From DATJLQ01 sp035509415 (GTDB lineage Bacteria; Pseudomonadota; Alphaproteobacteria; JACZXZ01): a stretch of DNA of 5,360 nt. Positions 1 through 4,720 of this stretch are shown one piece after another (position 1 is the first letter of the stretch; each line of letters begins with the position of its first letter). Location of the stretch: the NCBI GenBank assembly GCA_035509415.1, contig DATJLQ010000165.1, positions 1 through 5,360 of the forward strand, written 5' to 3'. The position numbers were made by a program, and so were the translations under genes. The notes beneath the pieces were generated by a model that was not told the origin of the DNA, ran no database searches, and saw nothing but the letters and a program-made list of their open reading frames with translations.

Positions 1-500
1 TTGATGAAGTCGCTCAGGACGGATTGACCGATTTGCTGCAGCGCCTTCTGGAAGCTCGTGCCGCTCACGATCATGCTCGCGAGCGACCGGCTGAACGAAT
101 TTCGGAGATCGTTCCCGAGCTTGGTCCAATCCAGGCCCAGCCAGCCCGTCGTCTCGTCCGAATTTTGGCGCACATGGGCGTTGAATGTGTCGTCGGCCGC
201 GGAAAGCTGCTGATACATGCTCATGCGGCTCGCGAGCATGCCTGCATCGACACCGTCCTGGGCGGTTGCTTGCTCCTGCGCGGAATCGGTGAGCCCGTCG
301 AAGCTTTGGCTCGCCGCGTTGACGCTCGCGCCGATGCCGTTGAAGAGGCCGTTCAGCGCCTGCCCGCTCGACGCCGACGCGTCCTCGAAGCTCGAATTCA
401 TGGCGTCGGTCGCCTGGGCGATCTGATCGCGCGCCTGGTCGAGCCCGTCGGCGAGGCCCGAGAGATCGACGCCGAACGTGACGGTGAGGTCGTTGGCCAT
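1..500 (-). CDS. Phage tail tape measure protein, N-terminal part (runs off left edge)
   Basis: The frame is open without a stop from the ATG at 500 to the window edge, giving 166 complete codons that begin MANDLTVTFGVDLSGL. The product is Ala/Ser/Gln/Asp-rich and looks mostly helical. It has heptad-like stretches (DGLDQARDQIAQATDAM) and a later W-L-G-L-D-W segment near residues 122-127. Tape measure proteins set tail length by acting as the template for tube polymerisation and are later ejected into the host cell envelope. The identification rests on this composition, on the start-of-gene style typical of the family, and on the position downstream of the tail tube and chaperone genes. The start is supported by a strong Shine-Dalgarno, GGGAGAAG at 504-511. 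A transcription terminator abuts this ribosome binding site, so expression in the late operon would need read-through or antitermination. Any C-terminal lytic or hydrophobic domains lie outside the window. Confidence 0.85.
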   Translation of the reverse strand, partial: MANDLTVTFGVDLSGLADGLDQARDQIAQATDAMNSSFEDASASSGQALNGLFNGIGASVNAASQSFDGLTDSAQEQATAQDGVDAGMLASRMSMYQQLSAADDTFNAHVRQNSDETTGWLGLDWTKLGNDLRNSFSRSLASMIVSGTSFQKALQQIGQSVLSDFI

Positions 501-511
501 GGACTTCTCCC

Positions 512-541
512 AAAACGAAAGGGCGGCCCGAAGGCCGCCCT
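512..541 (-). terminator. Intrinsic terminator with UUCG tetraloop after the lipoprotein pair
   Basis: Read on the minus strand, a perfect 8-bp stem (GGGCGGCC / GGCCGCCC, arms 533-540 and 521-528) encloses the loop TTCG. It forms the very stable C(UUCG)G tetraloop. An A-U pair (541/520) extends the stem. The tract TTTCGTTTT follows at 512-520. This is a textbook rho-independent terminator for leftward transcription. It closes the lipoprotein cassette and lies directly against the tape measure ribosome binding site. Confidence 0.85.
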
Positions 542-607
542 CATACTCGGTGAACTAGACGGGCCCCGAACGGCCGAAACGCAGCCGCCCGCCCGACCGC
601 GGCCAGG

Positions 608-651
608 TCGCGCCCAGCTCGCGCCCGGGTCGCGCCCGGGTCGCGCCGGCC
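608..651. repeat. Four 11-bp tandem units in the 3' region of the second lipoprotein gene
   Basis: Plus-strand units are TCGCGCCCAGC (608-618), TCGCGCCCGGG (619-629), TCGCGCCCGGG (630-640) and TCGCGCCGGCC (641-651). The two central units are identical and the outer two are diverged. The array sits just after the stop codon of the lipoprotein gene ending at 655 and before the terminator. The rest of the 501-654 gap holds only this array, the terminator and the tape measure ribosome binding site; I see no small gene in it. Function is unknown, and replication slippage in GC-rich DNA would suffice to explain it. Confidence 0.7.
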
Positions 652-654
652 GAC

Positions 655-1329
655 TCAGTCGCCCATCACATAGCGCACGAAATTCGCCTTCAGGCTCACG
701 AGCGGCGGCGCGCACCCGACGTCGTAGCCGCAATGCGCCGAGAATTCGATGCCGGTCGTGCCGTTCACCTCCGGCATGCGCGTCACGGTGAAGGCGACCG
801 CCGCGTTACCCCGCTCGGGGCCCGACGTCTGGATCAAATTGCGCGATTCATAGCGCAGCCGGAACGGCGAGGTTTCCCGCACCCATTGCAGCGCGCGCCC
901 CCACTTCACCTCGCAGTCGAGCTCGTTCGTGCATTCGGCTTGGCGCACGGCTTGCCGCTCCGGACCGTCGCCGGCCGGATAAAGATTCGTTCCCGCGACG
1001 CCGTGGGTGGTGAAATAGGTTCGCTCCACATAGGCGATGAAGCCGGCATGGCCGTCGTCGAACTTCACGTGGTAGTAGGTCCAGCCAAGCTTGTTCTGGA
1101 TCACGTTGTCGACCACGAACGGGCCGCCGCCGATATAGAGGCATGGGCCGCTCAGGATGCTGCCCAGACCGGGACAAAGCTCGACGTGATGGGGCGGTGC
1201 GATCCAATACCGCTTGTCGAGCGCGACCGCGGCTTCGTCCATTTGGAGCTTCTGGGCCTCGCTCTGCCGGTAACAAGCCGCCAGCACGAACGCCAAGAAA
1301 CCGAGGAGCAGGGCCGGGCCGAGACGCAT
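655..1329 (-). CDS. Cysteine-rich predicted lipoprotein B, paralogue of the gene upstream
   Basis: The product is 224 residues and begins MRLGPALLLGFLAFVLAAC. That is a short basic n-region, a hydrophobic core and the lipobox L-A-A-C19, so export and lipidation by the Lgt/LspA pathway are predicted. Residue +2 is Tyr, not Asp, so by the enterobacterial rule it would go to the outer membrane. The mature part contains W-I-APPHH (42-48), GGGPF (67-71), an SH3-like stretch (YYHVKFDDGHAGFIAYVE, 85-102) and a KW-x-RA-x-x-W motif near 142-149. Six cysteines at 52, 63, 133, 139, 200 and 206 could form three disulfides in the periplasm. It aligns along its whole length with the gene at 1420-2151, roughly 30% identical by eye. 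I do not recognise the family. The Shine-Dalgarno is poor, but the ATG fits the signal peptide and lies about 25 bases from the predicted transcription start. A superinfection-exclusion role is possible but inferred. Confidence 0.8.
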   Translation of the reverse strand: MRLGPALLLGFLAFVLAACYRQSEAQKLQMDEAAVALDKRYWIAPPHHVELCPGLGSILSGPCLYIGGGPFVVDNVIQNKLGWTYYHVKFDDGHAGFIAYVERTYFTTHGVAGTNLYPAGDGPERQAVRQAECTNELDCEVKWGRALQWVRETSPFRLRYESRNLIQTSGPERGNAAVAFTVTRMPEVNGTTGIEFSAHCGYDVGCAPPLVSLKANFVRYVMGD

Positions 1330-1360
1330 GGGGCGCTCGCGTGGGTTGTTTAGGCCGCGG

Positions 1361-1388
1361 ATTATACCCGAAATGGCGCGGGCGGCAA
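1361..1388 (-). promoter_or_regulatory. Sigma-70-like promoter driving lipoprotein B
   Basis: On the minus strand TTGCCG (1383-1388) and a perfect TATAAT (1361-1366) are separated by 16 bases, which gives 10 of 12 matches to consensus. The predicted start is near 1354, leaving a short leader before the ATG at 1329. It lies in the 90-base gap between the two lipoprotein genes and is one of the few AT-rich spots in the window. A housekeeping-type promoter inside a late operon suggests expression from the integrated prophage. Confidence 0.65.
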
Positions 1389-1418
1389 GCCCATCCCCGG
1401 TGCCGCGGCGCCCGCGCC
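1375..1418. other. GC-rich inverted repeat between the lipoprotein genes
   Basis: A perfect 10-bp inverted repeat (plus-strand arms GGCGCGGGCG at 1375-1384 and CGCCCGCGCC at 1409-1418) encloses a 24-base loop. It starts directly after the stop codon of lipoprotein A and covers the first bases of the -35 element of the lipoprotein B promoter. In the minus-strand transcript it is followed only by ATTTCGGG, so it would be at most a weak terminator. It may be a fold-back that modulates read-through, or chance in GC-rich DNA. Confidence 0.35.
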
Positions 1419-1419
1419 C

Positions 1420-2151
1420 TCAGCCGCCGCCCACGAAGCGCGCGAAGCTCGCGGTCAGCGCGTCGAGGGTCGGCGCGCAATTCCAATTCACCGCGCAGTG
1501 GCTGTCGAAGAAGATCCACGACAGGCCCGCATTGCCCCGGATGCGTTGGGCGATGAAGGCGGGATAGCGCGAATTGTAGACCGGTCCCGAGGTCGCGAGC
1601 AGCGTCGCACTGTTCGAGACCAGCGGGAAATGGGACGCGTATTCGATCCAGGCGCGCGCGCGTGCCCATTTCGCATCGCAATCCTTGCCGTCGTTGCACG
1701 GCACCGGCGGCTTCGCCCCCTTGACCGACGGCGCGTCGGACTGCAGCACGTCGATCTCGTTGGGCCCGCTCGGGCGGAAGAAATCATTCTCGATGTAGGG
1801 CACGTAGCCCGCGACGGCGCCCGGGAACTCGATGCGGTAATAGACGCGGCCGTCCGTGTCCTCGTCGACGCCGACGACCCGGAACGGCCCGCCGCCCACG
1901 AAGTCGCAATCGTCGCCCTGGTCGAGGAGATGCGCCTCGCCGCGGCACACGGCCATGTGGTGCGGTGGCGCGACCCAAAAGAGCTTGCCGACGTCGAGAC
2001 GCGCGGCCGCGTCCTCCTTGAGCTCGGCGTCGGTGCGATGATAGAGGCAGCCGCCAAGCAGCAGCAATGCGCCGAGCGCCGCCATCGCGCCTAGCCTGGA
2101 TCGCAAACGCCCGCGCACTCTCTTCACGCCCGCTCCCGCCGCCCTTGTCAT
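1420..2151 (-). CDS. Cysteine-rich predicted lipoprotein A, first of a tandem pair
   Basis: From the ATG at 2151 the product is 243 residues. An Arg-rich n-region and hydrophobic core lead to the lipobox L-G-G-C35, so a lipidated envelope protein is predicted; residue +2 is Leu, consistent with outer-membrane sorting. The mature part carries W-V-APPHH (59-65), GGGPF (86-90), an SH3-like segment (VYYRIEFPGAVAGYVPYIE, 103-121) and KW-x-RA-x-x-W (161-168). Cysteines at 69, 82, 152, 158, 219 and 225 match the six of lipoprotein B, including the two C-x5-C pairs. The start is uncertain: the ATG has no clear Shine-Dalgarno and may be almost leaderless, while GTG codons at 2127 and 2118 give more usual signal lengths (26 and 23 residues before Cys) and GGGAG lies upstream of 2127. 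The gene begins 49 bases after the chaperone segment. Function is unknown; it is cargo rather than a tail structural gene. Confidence 0.78.
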   Translation of the reverse strand: MTRAAGAGVKRVRGRLRSRLGAMAALGALLLLGGCLYHRTDAELKEDAAARLDVGKLFWVAPPHHMAVCRGEAHLLDQGDDCDFVGGGPFRVVGVDEDTDGRVYYRIEFPGAVAGYVPYIENDFFRPSGPNEIDVLQSDAPSVKGAKPPVPCNDGKDCDAKWARARAWIEYASHFPLVSNSATLLATSGPVYNSRYPAFIAQRIRGNAGLSWIFFDSHCAVNWNCAPTLDALTASFARFVGGG

Positions 2152-2160
2152 CGATTTGTC

Positions 2161-2188
2161 TCTATATACGAGATTCGCGGGGGCGCAA
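2161..2188 (-). promoter_or_regulatory. Candidate promoter for the lipoprotein cassette
   Basis: On the minus strand TTGCGC (2183-2188) and TATAGA (2161-2166) are 16 bases apart; TATATA at 2163-2168 is an overlapping alternative -10. The match is modest (about 7 of 12). However, the AT-rich core lies in the only 49-base gap between the chaperone stop and lipoprotein A, and the spacing equals that of the promoter before lipoprotein B. The predicted start lies within a few bases of the ATG at 2151. Confidence 0.4.
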
Positions 2189-2200
2189 AGCGAACGCCCC

Positions 2201-2449
2201 TCACCCCTTGCCGCCGCGGATGCCGCCCCCGATCCCGCCCGCGAGCGCCACGAGCTCGGCGAGATCGCCGCGCGCGGGGGGCGGGCTTGCGCCACCCGGC
2301 GCCTGATAGCCGAAATAGGCGGCGAGCAGCCGGCTCGCGGGCGGATGGCGGCGCCAAGCGCGCCCGATCGCCTCGAGGCGCGGCAGCGTCATCTCCGACT
2401 CGACCTCGCGCCAGGTCCAGCCGGTCGCGAGGCAGAGCTCGGCGATCAT
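2201..2449 (-). CDS. Second tail assembly chaperone segment (gpT-like), -1 frame
   Basis: This frame encodes MIAELCLATGWTWREVESEM, then TLPRLEAIGRAWRRHPP, then a Gly-rich tail ending GGIRGGKG: 82 residues from the ATG at 2449. The GWTW...LPRL...WRRHPP pattern is typical of the small protein between tail chaperone and tape measure genes in siphoviruses. It lies in the -1 frame relative to the chaperone at 2446-2985. It may be made in two ways. It could start at ATG 2449, which overlaps the upstream stop as ATGA, as at two other junctions here, though the Shine-Dalgarno is weak. Or it could be the C-terminal part of a frameshifted gpGT-type fusion. The -1 frame stays open and rich in C-ending codons well upstream of 2449, and GIDWDR just before the Met looks like part of the domain, which favours the fusion. 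In lambda the gpT part recruits tail tube subunits to the gpG-coated tape measure. Confidence 0.75.
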   Translation of the reverse strand: MIAELCLATGWTWREVESEMTLPRLEAIGRAWRRHPPASRLLAAYFGYQAPGGASPPPARGDLAELVALAGGIGGGIRGGKG

Positions 2450-2985
2450 GCGGTCCCAGTCGATCCCGTCGCCGAGGTCTGGTCCGGGGTCGACGCCGAC
2501 GGCGCCGACGCCGGGAATGAATCGGACGCCGGAGTCGACGCCGGAGTCGGCGTTTGGGTCGTGGGCGGGGTCGCGGGCGGGATTGCGGCCGGCGCGCGCC
2601 CCGCCGACGCTTCCCCCACGGTGCCGTCTCCCGGCCCGGCGCGGTCCCTGCCCGCGCGCGGCCCTTGGGTCAAGCCCGAGACGCCGACGATCGCCTTCAC
2701 CAGCGTGCCGGCGTTCGCGAGGTCGATGAGCTCGGCGACCTGATCCTCGGTGAGCGTCGGATAGTTGCGCCCGAGGGCCGCGTGCGCGATCTCGACCAAC
2801 GCGTCGATCTGCTCCTCGCCCATGCCCGCGCCCACCGAGCCCAAGAGCGCGAATTTGGGCGCCAAGCGCCGGAGCTGGCGCAGATTGAGCGCGGGCACGA
2901 TCCACTCGCGCGTTCCGAGGCGCACCGGGACGCCGTCATAGGGCGGTTCGGCGCGCGCGGCGGCGTCCTCTTTCTCGCCCGCCAT
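2446..2985 (-). CDS. Phage tail assembly chaperone (gpG-like)
   Basis: The product is 179 residues. Residues about 15-105 form the conserved part: VPVRLGTREWIVPALNLRQL, then an ALVEIAHAALGRNYP segment and LVKAIVGVSGL. This is typical of siphovirus tail chaperones, which coat the tape measure during tail assembly and are absent from the virion. From about residue 106 the chain becomes a low-complexity Ala/Pro/Ser/Thr linker, including a TPAS-TPAS duplication. That change coincides with the -1 frame acquiring coding character, as expected if only the N-terminal domain is functional in this frame. The start is ATG 2985, three bases after the tail tube stop, with GGAG (2992-2995) merged with that stop codon. 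The TGA at 2446-2448 overlaps the ATG of the next segment. Confidence 0.85.
   Translation of the reverse strand: MAGEKEDAAARAEPPYDGVPVRLGTREWIVPALNLRQLRRLAPKFALLGSVGAGMGEEQIDALVEIAHAALGRNYPTLTEDQVAELIDLANAGTLVKAIVGVSGLTQGPRAGRDRAGPGDGTVGEASAGRAPAAIPPATPPTTQTPTPASTPASDSFPASAPSASTPDQTSATGSTGTA
2525..2548. repeat. 12-bp perfect tandem duplication in the chaperone linker
   Basis: GACGCCGGAGTC occurs twice head to tail on the plus strand (2525-2536 and 2537-2548). It encodes TPAS-TPAS-like residues in the chaperone frame and a repeated D-S-G-V in the -1 frame. Because 12 is a multiple of three, both frames tolerate it, consistent with a flexible linker between the gpG-like and gpT-like parts. Confidence 0.75.
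2611..2617 (-). other. Candidate -1 ribosomal frameshift site GGGGGAA
   Basis: In the chaperone frame the heptamer reads G GGG GAA (codons 123-125, V-G-E). The P-site codon GGG re-pairs perfectly after a one-base slip back. The A-site codon GAA would become GGA, which is not a canonical match, so this is a candidate only. It lies just where the chaperone product turns into low-complexity linker. A slip here would give about 125 + 136 = 261 residues. I found no better X-XXY-YYZ heptamer in the correct phase between 2446 and 2700. Confidence 0.35.
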
Positions 2986-2988
2986 CGC

Positions 2989-3726
2989 CTACTCCGCGAA
3001 CGAGAGGTTCATGACGTTGCCGAAGCCGTCGGCGAAGGCCGAGAAGTCGAGCTCGCTCGTGACGTAGTCCTCCTGCTTGGTCGGGAAGGAGAGCTTGGTC
3101 GAGACGCATTGAAGCAGCTCGAGCTGCAGCGTCTTGCCCTGGAAGGTCTCGTAGAGCACCGCCTTGAACACGGGCGCCGAGCCCGCGAGCTGGTTCGCGA
3201 CGGTCATCTTGGTGCCGCTGCCGGCGATCGTGTAGGTGTAGCTCAGCTGCACGCCGGCACTCGCGTCGCCCGAATAGAAGCTGTAGACGCCGGCGGCAAC
3301 GCTGTATTGCCCCGCGGCGGATACGGTCTGGACGCGCGCGAGGGGAAGCCCGGTCGTCTGGTAGAGCACGCCGAGATCGTCGACGAAGGCGCTCGCGTTC
3401 GCGACTGTCACGGTATAGGGCGTGCTGGCCGGCACCGTGCCCGCCTCGTTGAGCGAGGTCACCTTCTGCCCGGCCGCGAGGGTCTGGCCGAAGAACAAGT
3501 TGTTGAAAGTGGCGCCGTTGATCTTGGCGAACTTGGCCTTGCCGGTGACCTTGGCGTTCGAGCGCGCGACCGCGAGCGGGAACTGGCTCTGGCCATAGAG
3601 CTGCTTCAAGGTGAAGTCGATCTCGACCGAGATGTCGCTGATCGCGCCGAATTGGACCGGCGTGGGATAGGTGATGTCGGTGCGCACGCCGAACAGCGTG
3701 CCCGAGCCGAAGGCGTACTGGGACAT
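2989..3726 (-). CDS. Major tail tube protein
   Basis: The product is 245 residues and begins MSQYAFGSGTLFGVRTDI. It is beta-rich and Gly/Ser/Thr/Ala-rich, with no signal peptide. N-terminal features such as PTPVQFGAISDISVEIDF and LYGQSQFPLAVARS, then KFAKINGATFNNLFFG, are familiar from tail proteins of Burkholderia and related siphoviruses. A variable middle (about 95-190, VTVANASAF...) carries Thr/Ser-rich strands, and the C-terminal part (YETFQGKTLQLELL, TKQEDYVTSELDFSAFAD) fits the domain that packs between rings. Hexameric rings of this protein would stack around the tape measure to form the tail tube. The start is supported by AGGAGAAG six bases before the ATG. The upstream in-frame extension to 4263 is ignored because it reads through the tail terminator gene in another frame. 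The TAG stop merges with the next gene's ribosome binding site. Confidence 0.85.
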   Translation of the reverse strand: MSQYAFGSGTLFGVRTDITYPTPVQFGAISDISVEIDFTLKQLYGQSQFPLAVARSNAKVTGKAKFAKINGATFNNLFFGQTLAAGQKVTSLNEAGTVPASTPYTVTVANASAFVDDLGVLYQTTGLPLARVQTVSAAGQYSVAAGVYSFYSGDASAGVQLSYTYTIAGSGTKMTVANQLAGSAPVFKAVLYETFQGKTLQLELLQCVSTKLSFPTKQEDYVTSELDFSAFADGFGNVMNLSFAE

Positions 3727-3738
3727 GGACTTCTCCTG

Positions 3739-3775
3739 GGTTGAAGGTTGGGCGGCGGTTGAAGGTTGGGCGGCG
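3739..3775. repeat. 18-bp perfect tandem duplication upstream of the tail tube gene
   Basis: GGTTGAAGGTTGGGCGGC is present twice with period 18 (3739-3756 and 3757-3774, with one further matching base). It fills much of the 77-base gap between the tail terminator stop and the tail tube start, the longest gap among the structural genes. It ends only a few bases before the tail tube Shine-Dalgarno. I see no promoter or gene in the gap. Confidence 0.8.
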
Positions 3776-3803
3776 CGCGCCGCTTGGGTCGGGATCCGGG
3801 CCC

Positions 3804-4229
3804 TCAGGTCAGGATCTGGACCGGGACGATCGCGACCGCTTGGTCGCCGAGCACGCCCTCGTCGGTCTCGATGCCCGAGGGATCGAGCCAGGCGTGGGTG
3901 ACGAGGCCGCCGAGGGTTTGGACGCCGCTCACGGGATCGGGGGCGAGTGCCGCTTCGAGCGCGTCGATCAGCGCATTCAACGCCTGGGCGGGGATCGCGT
4001 TCGGGTCGGCGCCGCTGTTGGCGTAAAGATAAAGATCGACCGTGAAGGTCCAATGGGTCGGAAGGCCGCGCGCCTCCTTGGGCTGCTCGCGCTTCTGAAC
4101 CATGAACAGCGCGGGCTGGAGCGCAGGGGCTACGTCGCTCCAATGCTTCAGGCGGCGCGACGCGAAGGCGACGCCCGGGAGGCTCGAGACCAGCGCGAAC
4201 AACGCGGCGTAGATCGTCTCGCGACTCAT
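3804..4229 (-). CDS. Tail terminator-like protein
   Basis: The product is 141 residues, beginning MSRETIYAALFALVSSLPGV. A segment RRLKHWSDVAPALQPALFMV follows, then HWTFTVDLYLYA, an amphipathic helix (ALNALIDALEAALAPD) and a final strand (AVAIVPVQILT). This pattern and length match tail terminator proteins (gpU-type) that cap the growing tube and bind the connector, and the gene sits between the gp10-like and tube genes as expected. The start is well fixed: ATG 4229 overlaps the upstream stop as ATGA and is preceded by a strong AAGGAGG. I am confident of the family by order and by resemblance to Burkholderia phage homologues, less so of the exact fold. Confidence 0.75.
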   Translation of the reverse strand: MSRETIYAALFALVSSLPGVAFASRRLKHWSDVAPALQPALFMVQKREQPKEARGLPTHWTFTVDLYLYANSGADPNAIPAQALNALIDALEAALAPDPVSGVQTLGGLVTHAWLDPSGIETDEGVLGDQAVAIVPVQILT

Positions 4230-4720
4230 GACGAGCCTCCTTCGAGCGCGTCGCTCGTGGCATCGGCGATGGTGTCGGTGAAATCGTCCTCCATCGCGTC
4301 GAGGGCGGCGCCCATGAATGAATGGGGCGGATAATCGACGCGGCGCGTGTAAGCGTTCACCGTGACCTCGCGGGCGCCCGCGCGGATGGGCTTCCCGAAC
4401 GCCTCGACGATGGTGCGCAAATGCGCGGCAACGCTCTCGGTGCCGCTGAAGCCGTATTCCTGGAACGCGGCATAGGGTGCGGTCGCGACGAGGGCCATGC
4501 GCGGCCCGGACGCGTCGCTCGCGTCCGCGATTCCCACGCTCGCGGCCAAGGTCCCGGTCCGGCTTTGCAGCACGCCGCCGGAAAGGTAATCGCCGGTCAC
4601 GAGCGACTGCAGTCGGTCCGCGAAATCCGCGAGGCTGGGGGCGAGTCCCCCGTCGAGCTTCGCCGGAAGTGCCGCGAGGCGCGCGAGGAGCGCGTTCGCA
4701 TTGACGGAGCCCGCGATCAT
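4226..4720 (-). CDS. HK97 gp10-like tail-completion / minor tail protein
   Basis: The product is 164 residues, beginning MIAGSVNANALLARLAALPA. Diagnostic parts are LQSRTGTLAASVGI (about 52-65), YAAFQEYGFSG (about 83-93) and PPHSFMGAALDAM near the C-terminus. These correspond to the L-x-S-R-T-G-x-L, Y-A-x-x-x-E-Y-G and P-x-x-S-F-M-x-x-A-L elements of the gp10-like family, which sits at the head-tail interface. I chose ATG 4720 because it overlaps the connector's TGA as ATGA and gives a normal family length. The longer in-frame extension upstream to 5152 is Arg-rich shadow sequence of the connector gene. The Shine-Dalgarno is weak, so coupling to the upstream gene is likely. Confidence 0.82.
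   Translation of the reverse strand: MIAGSVNANALLARLAALPAKLDGGLAPSLADFADRLQSLVTGDYLSGGVLQSRTGTLAASVGIADASDASGPRMALVATAPYAAFQEYGFSGTESVAAHLRTIVEAFGKPIRAGAREVTVNAYTRRVDYPPHSFMGAALDAMEDDFTDTIADATSDALEGGSS

Noticed and set aside
398..733. Minus-strand open frame across the terminator and 11-bp array
   Set aside because: It is Arg/Pro/Ser-rich, runs through a strong terminator hairpin and overlaps two real genes in other frames.
24..791. Long plus-strand open frame across the left end
   Set aside because: It is antisense to the tape measure gene and lipoprotein B. Its product is Arg/Ala/Pro-rich with no recognisable domain, which is the usual shadow of high-GC coding DNA.
2548..2574. Possible slip sequence CCCAAAC in the chaperone linker
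   Set aside because: It resembles a -1 slippery heptamer, but its codon phase is wrong: the chaperone frame reads ACC CAA ACG, so the tandem re-pairing required does not occur.
2554..3744. Long plus-strand open frame (396 codons) opposite the tail tube gene
   Set aside because: Its composition is Arg/Glu/Leu/Val-rich, as expected from the complement of GC-biased codons. The minus-strand tail tube gene explains the region with a ribosome binding site and family resemblance.
3770..3783. 14-bp GC palindrome (GCGGCGCGCGCCGC) after the tail terminator gene
   Set aside because: It has no loop of useful size and no following T-tract, and alternating GC runs are common in this window. It is unlikely to be a terminator or a specific operator.
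3727..4263. In-frame upstream extension of the tail tube gene on the minus strand
   Set aside because: It would overlap the whole tail terminator gene with an Arg/Pro/Ser-rich sequence. The ATG at 3726 has a strong Shine-Dalgarno and a familiar N-terminus.
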